Shown: positions 49,078-57,720, numbered from the stretch's first letter. The stretch is DNA of 64,000 bases from Aeromonas lacus (GCF_000764665.1 NZ_JRGM01000131.1:62001-126000); one strand, 5' to 3'. Notes: generated from the sequence alone by a model not told the origin. Program-made: numbers and translations.

Positions 49078-50073
49078 ATGGGTGCCGAGAAGAAATTGCT
49101 GTTGGAAGTGTCTGACCTCAAGGTGCACTTCAGTATCAAAAGTGGCAAGGCGTGGCCCTGGGCCAAGCCATCCGATTTGAAGGCGGTCGATGGTGTTACC
49201 CTGCGTCTCTACGAAGGGGAAACCCTCGGGGTGGTGGGTGAATCCGGCTGCGGCAAATCTACCTTCGCCCGCGCCATCATCGGTCTGGTGCCGGCGACGG
49301 CAGGCAAGGTGGTGTGGCTGGGTGATGATCTTACCAAGCTCGACCAGAATGCCCTGCGCGAGAAGCGTAAAGAGATCCAGATGATTTTCCAGGATCCGCT
49401 GGCCTCCCTCAACCCGCGTATGACCATAGGTGACATCATTGCCGAGCCGCTCATCACCTTCTATCCCAACCTGCCGCGGGAAGAGGTGAAGGAGAAGGTG
49501 CGCGCCATGATGAGCAAGGTCGGGCTGTTGCCCAACCTGGTCAACCGCTACCCGCACGAGTTTTCTGGCGGCCAGTGCCAGCGGATCGGTATCGCCCGGG
49601 CGCTGATCCTCGAGCCCAAGATGATTATCTGCGATGAGCCGGTGTCGGCGCTCGACGTCTCTATCCAGGCGCAGGTGGTTAACTTGCTCAAGTCACTGCA
49701 AAAGGAGATGGGGCTGTCGCTTATCTTTATCGCCCACGACCTGTCGGTGGTCAAACATATCTCCGACCGGGTGCTGGTGATGTATCTGGGCAACGCCGTT
49801 GAGCTGGGGACCCGCAAGGAGATCTTCGCCAATCCGTTGCATCCGTACACCAAGGCGTTGATGTCGGCGGTGCCGATCCCTGATCCGGAGCTGGAGCGCA
49901 ACAAGGTGATCCAGATCCTGGAAGGGGACTTGCCATCGCCGATGAATCCGCCATCAGGTTGCGTGTTCCGCACCCGCTGCCCGGTGGCTGGCCCCGAGTG
50001 TGCCAAGACCCGCCCTGTGCTGGAGGGAAACTTCGATCACGCCGTCTCTTGCCTCAAGGTCGACCCGCTCTGA
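49078..50073 (+). CDS. oppF: Oligopeptide ABC transporter ATP-binding protein OppF
   Basis: 331-residue ATPase with Walker A GESGCGKST, signature FSGGQCQRIGIARAL and Walker B MIICDEPVSALD. The C-terminal oligopeptide/dipeptide domain includes GCVFRTRCPVAGPECAK with Cys residues similar to OppD. It starts right after the oppD stop (TAA-ATG). It is the last gene of oppABCDF. Confidence 0.96.
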   Translation: MGAEKKLLLEVSDLKVHFSIKSGKAWPWAKPSDLKAVDGVTLRLYEGETLGVVGESGCGKSTFARAIIGLVPATAGKVVWLGDDLTKLDQNALREKRKEIQMIFQDPLASLNPRMTIGDIIAEPLITFYPNLPREEVKEKVRAMMSKVGLLPNLVNRYPHEFSGGQCQRIGIARALILEPKMIICDEPVSALDVSIQAQVVNLLKSLQKEMGLSLIFIAHDLSVVKHISDRVLVMYLGNAVELGTRKEIFANPLHPYTKALMSAVPIPDPELERNKVIQILEGDLPSPMNPPSGCVFRTRCPVAGPECAKTRPVLEGNFDHAVSCLKVDPL

Positions 50074-50186
50074 TTGCGATGTGTTGAACCTGTTTGCGGG
50101 GCACCTTGGTGGTGCCCCGATTAATTTTGGCCACAGATGAAGATGTCTCTTGGCGTTATCTTTTTCCGCTGTTAATATCCGCGCAA

Positions 50187-50371
50187 CAAGGGGAGTAACT
50201 TCTCGCCGGTTTGTCGTCATTACGGTGCATCCATTGAGGTGTACCCGGCAGCCGGGCAGTCGATGAAAATGGGCTGTAAGTGAGACCTTGCCGAGAGGCA
50301 AGGTGTATCTGCTCTAAACGCAAACCCACGCCTCTCGGACGTGGGTTTTGTCGTTTTTGGGAGAGGTGAAC
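50187..50371 (+). promoter_or_regulatory. yybP-ykoY (Mn2+) riboswitch with expression platform, upstream of alx
   Basis: The conserved GGGGAGTA (near 50190) and TGAGACCTTGCCGAGAGGCAAGG (50281-50303) elements match the yybP-ykoY aptamer known upstream of E. coli alx, which senses Mn2+ and also responds to alkaline pH. The platform is visible. A hairpin AAACCCACG/CGTGGGTTT (50322-50348) exposes CCTCTCGG (50331-50338) in its loop. This octamer is the perfect complement of CCGAGAGG (50291-50298) in the aptamer. Its first six bases also complement the ribosome binding site GAGAGG (50361-50366). That gives a simple competition for the ribosome binding site. Confidence 0.85.
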
Positions 50372-51316
50372 ATGGGTGAATGGTGGATGTGGACCGGTTT
50401 CTTCAGCATAGTGCTGGTCCTGTTGTGGATAGACATACGGTTTGTCGGCGGTGGCAAATCCCACAAGGTGTCGCTGAAAGAGGCAGGCATCTGGTCCCTT
50501 ATCTGGGTCAGCGTGGCGCTGCTCTTCAATCTGGCGATCTGGCTCTGGCTGGATCACAGTGCAGGCCGTGAAATTGCCAACCAGAAGGGGCTGGAGTTCC
50601 TCACCGGCTATCTCATCGAGAAGGCGCTGGCGGTGGACAACGTCTTCGTCTGGCTGATGCTGTTTGGCTACTTTGCCATTCCGGCCGAGCTGCAGCGTCG
50701 CGTGCTGCTCTACGGGGTACTGGGGGCCATCGTGATGCGTGCCGGTATGGTGTTCGCGGGCAGCTGGCTGATCGAGCAGTTCCACTGGATCCTCTACCTG
50801 TTCGGCGCTTTCTTGCTGCTGACCGGTGCCAAGATGCTGTGGGCGGCCGACAAGGAGCCGGATCTGGCCAACAACCAGCTGCTGGGCTGGATGCGCCGTC
50901 GTTTCAAGGTGACCGAGACCCTGGAAGGGGAGAACTTCTTCGTCTGGCGTGACGGTGTGCGCTATGCCACCCCGCTGCTGCTCATTCTGGTGCTGGTGGA
51001 GGTGAGCGATCTCATCTTCGCGGTGGACAGTATCCCGGCCATCTTCGCGGTGACCACGGATCCCTTCATCGTGCTGACCTCCAACATCTTCGCCATCATG
51101 GGTCTGCGCGCCATGTACTTCTTGCTGGCCGGGGTGGCTGATCGCTTCGCTCTGCTGAAGTACGGTCTGGCGCTGATCCTGATGTTTATCGGGGTCAAGA
51201 TGCTGTTGCTGGATATCTTCAAGATCCCGACCGGCATAGCATTGGGCGTAGTTGCGCTGATCCTGCTGGCATCCATGGGGCTGAGTCTGTTTGTGACCCG
51301 TAAAAAGGCGGCGTGA
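50372..51316 (+). CDS. alx: TerC-family membrane protein Alx
   Basis: 314-residue membrane protein with about nine predicted helices, similar to E. coli Alx (MX), a Mn2+ exporter whose gene is controlled by a Mn2+-sensing riboswitch. TerC motifs EKALAVDNVFVWLMLFGYF and VEVSDLIFAVDSIPAIFAVTTDPFIVLTSN carry the conserved Asp and Asn residues. The preceding riboswitch supports manganese homeostasis. The 3' end is followed by a second, homologous C-terminal fragment (see 51346-51447). Confidence 0.94.
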   Translation: MGEWWMWTGFFSIVLVLLWIDIRFVGGGKSHKVSLKEAGIWSLIWVSVALLFNLAIWLWLDHSAGREIANQKGLEFLTGYLIEKALAVDNVFVWLMLFGYFAIPAELQRRVLLYGVLGAIVMRAGMVFAGSWLIEQFHWILYLFGAFLLLTGAKMLWAADKEPDLANNQLLGWMRRRFKVTETLEGENFFVWRDGVRYATPLLLILVLVEVSDLIFAVDSIPAIFAVTTDPFIVLTSNIFAIMGLRAMYFLLAGVADRFALLKYGLALILMFIGVKMLLLDIFKIPTGIALGVVALILLASMGLSLFVTRKKAA

Positions 51317-51345
51317 AGCGGCGTTAATAATCTCGGTGGGGTCTG

Positions 51346-51447
51346 TTCAAGATCCCCCTGAGTGACATCGCATTGGGCGTGGTGGCGTTGATCCTGCTGG
51401 CCTCTATGGGACTCAGCCTCTTTGTGACCCGTAAAAAGGCCGCTTAA
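51346..51447 (+). pseudogene. Remnant of a second alx 3' end
   Basis: 33 codons in one open frame, ending TAA, encode a C-terminus (FKIPLSDIALGVVALILLAS, then MGLSLFVTRKKAA) nearly identical to the last 32 codons of alx (51218-51316). The differences are one extra codon (LSD in place of TG) and many synonymous changes. No start codon, ribosome binding site or upstream alx homology exists, and the gap before it (51317-51345) is unrelated. It is a truncated, diverged copy rather than a working gene. It was probably left after allelic exchange or tandem duplication and deletion. Confidence 0.9.
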
Positions 51448-51475
51448 GCGCGGCAGATCATAAAGCAGTAACAAC

Positions 51476-51501
51476 AAGGGCTCCCGCGGGAGCCCTTTTT
51501 C
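51476..51501. terminator. Bidirectional terminator between alx and the racemase gene
   Basis: A perfect palindrome AAGGGCTCCCG / CGGGAGCCCTT followed by TTT. It serves the plus-strand alx transcript and, facing it, the convergent racemase transcript. Confidence 0.88.
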
Positions 51502-51512
51502 ATATCGTGTGC

Positions 51513-52739
51513 TCAGCGTTTGATCTTCTTGGGGTTGGTGTAGCCCCAGATGGTGTACATATCCGCCAGCAGGGCGCCGTTGTACTGCTCCAGATCTGCC
51601 TGTTTCACCTCGGCACTTCCCTGACGGCCAAACAGCACCACCTCGTCACCGGGTTTCACCCCTTTCAGGTCGGTCACGTCCACCATGATGGTGTTCATGG
51701 AGGTCTTGCCGACCACCGGCATCTTCTGGCCCTGGATCAGCACATAGGCCTTGTTGCTCAGTGACCGGCGATAGCCATCGGAGTAACCGAGCGGCAGGTT
51801 GGCGAGCCAGGAGTCGCGCTTGAGGGTGAAGGTGCGGTCATAACCGACGGTGTTACCGGCCGGGTAGTGGTTGACGGAGGCAACCTGGGTTTTGAACGCC
51901 ATCACCCGCTTGTACTCGGTGTAGGAGGGGATGGAATCACCGTAGAGCAGGCCGCCCGGGCGGACCATGTCGAAGTAGGCGTCCGGTACTTCAAGTGTCG
52001 CGAAGGAGTTGGCGGCGTGGATGGTGATCTTGTTGCGATCCAGCTTGCCCGCTTCCAGCAGCCACTGGGAGTCCAGCTTGAACTGGGCCAGACCCATCTT
52101 GACGTCCTCTTTCTCCTCCACCGGGAAGTGGGTCATGATGCCGACCGGGGTGATCCCCTTGAGCTTGAGCATGGCCAGCGCATCCTGCTTGGAGTCGGCC
52201 AGTCGCAGATCGATGCCATTGCGGCTCATGCCGGCGGAGTTGAGGGCGATATGCACCGGAATGGTGGTGTGGTGGCGCTGGGCGATATCGGCGATGCCCT
52301 GGGCACTGACCAGACTGCCGATGAGCTCCTCCATCTTGTAGGGCAACGCCTGCTCGACCTCATCCGGTGTGGCAGCACGCACCCGCATCAGACGGCCGGT
52401 GAAGCCCTTCTCGCGGGCGACACGGGCCTCTTCGTTGCTGGCGATACCGATGCAGGGGATGCCGGCTTTGACCACCGAGGGGACCAGCAGGTCGATGCCG
52501 TGGCCGTAGGCGTCCGCCTTCATGATGGCGCAGATCTTCGGCCCTTTGTCACCGAGACGATCCTTGAGGGTCTGGATATTGTGCTCGAAGGCGCCGAGAT
52601 CGACTTCCAGCCAGGCATTGCTGGCGGTCTGGACTTCGCCGTTGCGGTGATCGCTGGCCAGCGGAAGGTAAGGGGCAGCGACGGCCTGACCGGCCAGCAG
52701 GCCCAGGATCAGAGTGGCCAGCAGTGTCTTCTTGTGCAT
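51513..52739 (-). CDS. bsr: Periplasmic broad-specificity amino-acid racemase
   Basis: 408-residue alanine-racemase-fold enzyme with a Sec signal peptide (cleaved near VAAP, residue 22), unlike cytoplasmic Alr. The PLP-binding Lys74 is in IMKADAYGHG. Cys70 and Cys96 are placed for a disulfide in the periplasm. The sequence matches the Bsr group of Vibrio and Aeromonas that racemises many non-beta-branched amino acids and shapes cell-wall composition in stationary phase. It is convergent with alx. The product D-amino acids include ones acting as wall-remodelling signals. Confidence 0.93.
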   Translation of the reverse strand: MHKKTLLATLILGLLAGQAVAAPYLPLASDHRNGEVQTASNAWLEVDLGAFEHNIQTLKDRLGDKGPKICAIMKADAYGHGIDLLVPSVVKAGIPCIGIASNEEARVAREKGFTGRLMRVRAATPDEVEQALPYKMEELIGSLVSAQGIADIAQRHHTTIPVHIALNSAGMSRNGIDLRLADSKQDALAMLKLKGITPVGIMTHFPVEEKEDVKMGLAQFKLDSQWLLEAGKLDRNKITIHAANSFATLEVPDAYFDMVRPGGLLYGDSIPSYTEYKRVMAFKTQVASVNHYPAGNTVGYDRTFTLKRDSWLANLPLGYSDGYRRSLSNKAYVLIQGQKMPVVGKTSMNTIMVDVTDLKGVKPGDEVVLFGRQGSAEVKQADLEQYNGALLADMYTIWGYTNPKKIKR

Positions 52740-52914
52740 GGTGGTTCCTTTTTGTTGTTCGCGTGAGGATAGTGTGGGTCGAGTTGGTCACATTGGCTGT
52801 GGCTCAACGTCAACTTGTTGTTATTATTATGATCTTTGTCACTCTCGGCAGACTTGGACAAGCGATTGAGTCTACCGCAGGCGTGGTTGTTCCGACACTT
52901 TTCAGGGGAAAAAA

Positions 52915-53364
52915 ATGGTCAATATGGAGTTGCGCCTGCCACCGCCACTGGTGTTTGTCTGTTGTGCTGCAGCCATGTGGTGGGTCAGGGGAGAGGCACA
53001 CCCCGGGATGGGAATGTGGGGCCTCATCGCCCTTTTGTTTGTGGCGGGGGCCATCATGGGCTTTGGCGCCCTGTTTCGCTTCAGGCATCACAAGACTACC
53101 GTCAGCCCCACCCGGCCGCATGAAACTCGTCATCTGGTTACCGGCGGCGTCTATCGCATCAGCCGCAATCCCATGTATCTGGGGCTGTTCTGCTGGCTGG
53201 CCGGCTGGGGCTGCTATCTCGGGGGAGTCTGGGTCTGGGCTGGTCCGGCACTGCTGGCGCTCTGGCTGACCCGTTTCCAGATCATGCCGGAGGAGCGGCT
53301 GCTGCGGGCCCGTTTTGGCGAAGAGTATGCTCGCTATTGCCAGCAGGTGCGGCGCTGGTGTTAA
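52915..53364 (+). CDS. Isoprenylcysteine carboxyl methyltransferase-like membrane protein
   Basis: 149-residue membrane protein with about three or four helices and the C-terminal ICMT/PEMT-type SAM-binding signature TGGVYRISRNPMYLGLFCW followed by RFQIMPEERLLRARFGEEYARYCQQVRRW. The family methylates lipid-like or cysteine acceptors, but the bacterial substrate is unknown. AGGGGA precedes the ATG. It stands between two minus-strand genes. Confidence 0.8.
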   Translation: MVNMELRLPPPLVFVCCAAAMWWVRGEAHPGMGMWGLIALLFVAGAIMGFGALFRFRHHKTTVSPTRPHETRHLVTGGVYRISRNPMYLGLFCWLAGWGCYLGGVWVWAGPALLALWLTRFQIMPEERLLRARFGEEYARYCQQVRRWC

Positions 53365-53429
53365 GGCGGTGAGTGGATCGGGGGAGAGGTTGCCGGCGCA
53401 GCAGAAGCGTTGCCGGCAGATAAACGGGG

Positions 53430-54569
53430 TTAGAAATGGTCGTCCTTCTCGTCCTTGGTCGGCTCCAGACTCCAGCCGGTGGCATCGCTACTGCTGGCGA
53501 TCTGGCCCTTCTCTTTCCATAGCTTGATCTTGAGGCGCAGGTTGTTGGCCGAGTCGGCGTTCTTGACCGCCTCCTCCTCGTCGATCACCCCTTCCACCAC
53601 CAGATCGAACAGGGCGCTGTCGAAGGTGACCATGCCGAGCGCTTTGGATTTTTCCATCACCTCCTTGAGGCCGCCAAACTCGCCGCGTTTGATCATGTCG
53701 CGGATGGTGTGGGTGCCCAGCATGATCTCCACTGCTGCCCTGCGGCCGCCATCGGTAGTTTTCACCAGCCGCTGGGAGACAAAGGCCTTGAGGTTGTTGC
53801 CAAGGTCGTTGAGCAGCTGGGGGCGGCGCTCTTCCGGGAAGAAGTTGATGATGCGGTCCAACGCCTGGTTGGCGTTGTTGGCGTGCAGGGTGGAGATGGC
53901 GAGGTGGCCGGTTTCGGAGAAGGCCAGCGCATGCTCCATGGTTTCGCGGTCGCGAATTTCCCCGATAAGGATGACGTCCGGCGCCTGACGCAGGGTATTT
54001 TTCAGGGCGGCGTGGAAGCTGCGGGTATCCACGCCAACCTCCCGCTGATTGATGATGCTCTTGCGGTGGCGATGAACGAACTCCACCGGATCTTCGATGG
54101 TGATGATGTGGCCGCCGCTGTTGCGGTTGCGATGGTCGATAAGCGCCGCCAGCGAGGTCGATTTACCCGAGCCGGTACCGCCGACAAACAGCACCAGTCC
54201 GCGCTTCTCCATGATGGTGTCGAGCAGCACGGGGGGGAGTTTCAGATCTTCGAAGCGGGGGATCTCGGTCTTGATGTTGCGTGCCACCAGCGACACTTCG
54301 TTGCGCTGCTTGAAGATGTTGATCCGGAAACGGCCGATCTGCGGCAGTGAGATGGCGAGGTTCATCTCCAGCTCCCGCTCGAACTGCTCCTTCTGCTCCT
54401 TGTCCATGATGGCCTCGGCAATGGCCGCCACATCGCCCGGGTTGAGCGGCGTCTCATTCAGGGGGCGCAGTACCCCGTTGAATTTGGCGCAGGGGGGCGC
54501 GCCGGTCGACAGATAGAGGTCTGAGCCATCCTGTTTGGCCAGGGTCTGTAACATGTCTCGCAATTCCAT
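53430..54569 (-). CDS. pilU: PilU-type type IV pilus retraction ATPase
   Basis: 379-residue hexameric ATPase of the PilT/PilU family. Walker A FVGGTGSGKSTS (about 128-139), the Asp box TIEDPVEFVH, Walker B VILIGEIRD and His box LAISTLHAN are present. The acidic, Ser-rich C-terminal extension (about residues 345-379) is typical of PilU rather than PilT. PilU cooperates with PilT in pilus retraction for twitching and DNA uptake. pilT is not adjacent here, although it usually is, and it presumably lies elsewhere in the genome. Confidence 0.88.
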   Translation of the reverse strand: MELRDMLQTLAKQDGSDLYLSTGAPPCAKFNGVLRPLNETPLNPGDVAAIAEAIMDKEQKEQFERELEMNLAISLPQIGRFRINIFKQRNEVSLVARNIKTEIPRFEDLKLPPVLLDTIMEKRGLVLFVGGTGSGKSTSLAALIDHRNRNSGGHIITIEDPVEFVHRHRKSIINQREVGVDTRSFHAALKNTLRQAPDVILIGEIRDRETMEHALAFSETGHLAISTLHANNANQALDRIINFFPEERRPQLLNDLGNNLKAFVSQRLVKTTDGGRRAAVEIMLGTHTIRDMIKRGEFGGLKEVMEKSKALGMVTFDSALFDLVVEGVIDEEEAVKNADSANNLRLKIKLWKEKGQIASSSDATGWSLEPTKDEKDDHF

Positions 54570-54628
54570 GGTTTTGCCTCGTCTATCAAGCAGATGCCAT
54601 TACTTCGAATGTCATTGAGTGTACAGCG

Positions 54629-54985
54629 TCAGGCGCCGGTCAGTTTCTCGCGGAAGACAAAAAAGACGGCGCCCAGAATGCAGAGCCCGGCCCACAGGTA
54701 GTCCCATTTCAGATCTTCTTTCAGATAGAAGATGGAGAAGGGGACGAACACGGTGAGGGTGATCACCTCCTGCAGGATCTTGAGCTGCCCTACGGAGAGC
54801 ACGGTGTGGCCGATGCGGTTGGCGGGCACCTGCAGCAGGTATTCGAACAGGGCGATGCCCCAACTCACCAGAGCGGCGATGATCCAGGGTTTGTGATTCA
54901 TGCTCTTGAGGTGGGCGTACCAGGCGAAGGTCATGAAGACGTTGCTGCAGAGCAGCAGACCGATACTGGTGAAAATCGGGTTCAT
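54629..54985 (-). CDS. DUF486 small membrane protein
   Basis: 118 residues, four predicted helices (FTSIGLLLCSNVFMTFAWYAHLK at the start). DUF486 proteins are short members of the drug/metabolite-transporter-like superfamily and usually act as dimers; the substrate is unknown. GAGGAG is placed optimally before the ATG. It lies 59 bases upstream of pilU on the same strand and could share its transcript. Confidence 0.86.
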   Translation of the reverse strand: MNPIFTSIGLLLCSNVFMTFAWYAHLKSMNHKPWIIAALVSWGIALFEYLLQVPANRIGHTVLSVGQLKILQEVITLTVFVPFSIFYLKEDLKWDYLWAGLCILGAVFFVFREKLTGA

Positions 54986-55097
54986 TGGGTTCTCCTCGCA
55001 AATTCGGCGCATTTTATCCCTGAAGCGATTGTTTTCATACGCGGTGGGGCAGGGTATTTTTAAGCAATCAGGATGAGCCGTGCGAGGTTGGTGCGGA

Positions 55098-55832
55098 ATG
55101 GGCAAGTTACACAGGATTGTGCTGTTACTGTTGTTTGCTGCCGGGTGGGTCAATGCGATGCCGACGCTGACGGTCGCGACCGATGTCTGGCCCCCTTTTC
55201 GCATTTTGCAGCCGGATGGCCAGCTGCTGGGGATCGATATCGAGATCCTGCACCGGCTGGAGCAAGAGAGCGGCATCCGGCTGCAGGTGAAACGGATGCC
55301 CTGGGGGCGGGCGCTCAAACAGATGCAGACCGGACAGGTCGATCTGATGATTGGGCTGGCCCATACCCCGGAGCGGGCACAATTTATCGATTATCTGCAA
55401 CCGGCCTACTACCAGTGCTGGCCCGCCTTCTATGGCAAGCGGGAGCAGGTGGCCCGGCTCGATCAATACAGTCACCTGCTGGGAGTCAAGGTGGGATTCG
55501 TGCTTAACTCCGCCTACTTTGAACCGTTTGACAGCGACATCCGGCTCGACAAGCACGGGGTCGCCACCGAGGAGCAGCTGCTGCGGATGGTGCAGCGCGG
55601 CCACCTGCCGCTGATGATTGGCACCGACTGTCAGGTTGATTACGCCCTGAGCCGCGAGCCGGCCCTTGCCCTGGCCAAAGCCCCTTACCGGCCAGCTCGT
55701 CCCATCACCCTGTATCTCGGGATGAGCAAACGCTCACCCTATCAGGATCTCAAGTTGCCGCTGGCGCAGGCATTGCAAAAGCTGGTGGTAAACGGCGAGA
55801 TCCAGCAAATCGCCAGACCCTATCAGCCTTGA
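55098..55832 (+). CDS. Periplasmic solute-binding protein, SBP_bac_3-like
   Basis: 244-residue exported protein with a signal peptide (about residues 1-20, cleaved near VNA). The mature opening LTVATDVWPPFRILQPDGQLLGIDIEIL and the late MPWGRALKQMQTGQVDLMIGLAHTPERAQFIDYLQPAYYQ are typical of polar amino-acid-type binding proteins. No permease of that family is adjacent; btuC follows after about 100 bases. It is therefore either an orphan binding protein or a stand-alone sensor-like protein. A GTG at 55080 with AGGA 7 bases upstream is an alternative start. Confidence 0.78.
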   Translation: MGKLHRIVLLLLFAAGWVNAMPTLTVATDVWPPFRILQPDGQLLGIDIEILHRLEQESGIRLQVKRMPWGRALKQMQTGQVDLMIGLAHTPERAQFIDYLQPAYYQCWPAFYGKREQVARLDQYSHLLGVKVGFVLNSAYFEPFDSDIRLDKHGVATEEQLLRMVQRGHLPLMIGTDCQVDYALSREPALALAKAPYRPARPITLYLGMSKRSPYQDLKLPLAQALQKLVVNGEIQQIARPYQP

Positions 55833-55934
55833 CCTCGGGTAGCACGGCGCTGTTATCATTCCCCCTCTCGATTCTCCTCTGTGGCCAGAGTGGCCAGCCG
55901 GGGGAGAAACCCTCTTTCGTTGCGGGGAACCGGC

Positions 55935-56942
55935 TTGTATCTCTCACTTGTTGCGCGCCAGCAGCGCTGGCAGCGGCGCTGGCTGCTTGGTCTCTTGCTA
56001 CTGACCCTGCTGCTTTTTCTCTTCTCCCTCGCGTGGGGGGAATTCGTGCTGCTCCCCTGGCAGCCGCTGGGGGTGCTTGAGCAGCGCATTTTGCTGGAGC
56101 TGCGTCTGCCGCGTGCCCTGCTGGCGCTTTTGGCAGGGGCTGCGCTCGCCTGTGGCGGCGCCGTGTTGCAGGTGATGCTGCACAACCCGGTGGCCGAACC
56201 CGGTCTGCTTGGCGTATCTAGTGGAGCCGGACTAGCCGCCATGGTGGCGATGGCGGTGGCCAAGGCGCTCGGCGTCTATCTGCCCGGCTGGGGGCTGTCG
56301 CTGGCAGCCTTTGGCGGTGCTCTGCTGGTGACCATGCTGCTCATTCGGCTGGCGCGCCGGGCCCGGCTCGGCCATGCCAGATTGCTGCTGTTTGGCGTCG
56401 CCATCGGCATTCTCACCAATGCCGCCATGACCTGGCTGCTCTATTTCGCTGACGACAGCTCGCTGCGTGAGTTCATGTTCTGGATGATGGGTAGCCTCTC
56501 TTATGGCAGCCAGCAGCTTGGCTGGTGGTGGCTGCTGTTGCCGCTCACCCTGCTCTGGCTCTGCCGCCAGGGCAAGGTGTTGCAACAGCTGCTGCTGGGG
56601 GAGACCCAGGCCCGCCTGATGGGGCTGGATGTGGACAAGATGCGGGTTCGGCTGGTGCTGGCGGTTTGCCTGCTCACCGGATTGGCGGTGTCGCTTTGCG
56701 GGGTGATCGGTTTTGTCGGGCTGGTGGTGCCCCATCTGCTGCGGCTCTGTGGCGGTAGCGATCAGCGCTTTCTGCTGCCCGCCTCGGCGCTCGGTGGCGG
56801 GGCCCTGCTGCTGGCCGCCGATCTGGTGGCCCGCTCTGCCTTGAATGCCGGCGAGTTGCCCATCGGCGTCATCACCGCCTCGGTCGGCGCGCCGCTCTTT
56901 ATCTACCTGCTGCTGAGACAAGATGCCCATGCCACCTCGTGA
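55935..56942 (+). CDS. btuC: Vitamin B12 ABC transporter permease BtuC
   Basis: 335-residue FecCD-family permease with about ten helices, close in length to E. coli BtuC (326). Signatures RLPRALLALLAGAALACGGAVLQVMLHNPVAEPGLLGVSSGAGLAA and VIGFVGLVVPHLLRLCGGSD are typical. A TTG start at 55935 with GGGGA 6 bases upstream and an N-terminus (YLSLVARQQRWQRRW) like E. coli BtuC is preferred; a GTG at 55881 would add 18 residues but lacks a Shine-Dalgarno. No cobalamin riboswitch is visible in the short gap upstream. Confidence 0.85.
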   Translation: MYLSLVARQQRWQRRWLLGLLLLTLLLFLFSLAWGEFVLLPWQPLGVLEQRILLELRLPRALLALLAGAALACGGAVLQVMLHNPVAEPGLLGVSSGAGLAAMVAMAVAKALGVYLPGWGLSLAAFGGALLVTMLLIRLARRARLGHARLLLFGVAIGILTNAAMTWLLYFADDSSLREFMFWMMGSLSYGSQQLGWWWLLLPLTLLWLCRQGKVLQQLLLGETQARLMGLDVDKMRVRLVLAVCLLTGLAVSLCGVIGFVGLVVPHLLRLCGGSDQRFLLPASALGGGALLLAADLVARSALNAGELPIGVITASVGAPLFIYLLLRQDAHATS

Positions 56943-57714
56943 TGAACTGCGGCCAAGCCTTCCCCTGCTGGCCACGCAGGGGCTCACCGTCGCCAACCGG
57001 CTCGCCCCCCTCGATATCGTCTGGCAGGACGGCCAGCTGGTGGCCCTGCTCGGCCCCAACGGCAGCGGCAAATCGACCCTGCTTGGCGCCCTGGCCGGCA
57101 TCTTGCCGGCAGGCGGGACTGTGCAGATCGGTGGCGAGCCGGTCGCGGATCTGAGTTGGCCGGAGCTGGCGCAGCGGCGCGCCATGTTGCCCCAGCGCCA
57201 GCCCCAGCTGTTCCATATTCCGGTGTTTCAGGTGCTGAGTCTGGGTCTCGCCGAGACCACCTCGGCCAGCAGGCAGAACGAGGCGATCACCGCCTTGTGT
57301 CAGGCGCTGGAGCTGGATGGCTTGCTGGCGAGGGATTTCAGCCGGTTGTCGGGAGGCGAGCAGCAGCGGGTGCTGATTGCCCGTACCCTGCTGCAGGTGT
57401 GGCCGAGCCTCAATCCGGCAGGCAAGGTGCTGCTGCTGGACGAGCCGCTGGCGGGGCTCGACCTGCATCATCAGCTGGCGCTATTGCGGCTGCTGAAAAC
57501 CCTGGCCGGGCAGGGCTTGCTGGTGGTGCTCGCCATCCACGATATCAATCTGGCCATCGACTGGGCCGACCGCATTCTCTGCCTGCAACAGGGCCGGGTT
57601 GTGCGTGAAGGAGGCGTCGAGCTGGTGGATGAGGCGCTGCTGGAGCAGGTGTTCCAGATCCGCACCGACCGCATCGAATCGGCAGGGCGGGTCTGGTTTA
57701 TGCCGACGCTGTGA
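56923..57714 (+). CDS. btuD: Vitamin B12 ABC transporter ATPase BtuD
   Basis: 263-residue ATPase overlapping btuC by 20 bases. Walker A LGPNGSGKST, the signature LSGGEQQRVLIARTL, Walker B VLLLDEPLAGLD and switch His AIHDINLAID are intact. It powers cobalamin import across the inner membrane with BtuC; the binding protein BtuF is not nearby. The C-terminal tail (RTDRIESAGRVWFMPTL) is typical of the family. Confidence 0.9.
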   Translation: MPMPPRDELRPSLPLLATQGLTVANRLAPLDIVWQDGQLVALLGPNGSGKSTLLGALAGILPAGGTVQIGGEPVADLSWPELAQRRAMLPQRQPQLFHIPVFQVLSLGLAETTSASRQNEAITALCQALELDGLLARDFSRLSGGEQQRVLIARTLLQVWPSLNPAGKVLLLDEPLAGLDLHHQLALLRLLKTLAGQGLLVVLAIHDINLAIDWADRILCLQQGRVVREGGVELVDEALLEQVFQIRTDRIESAGRVWFMPTL

Positions 57715-57720
57715 GTGACG

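Noticed and set aside
55833-55934. Cobalamin riboswitch upstream of btuC
   Set aside because: The gap from the preceding gene is too short and no B12-box-like sequence is visible.
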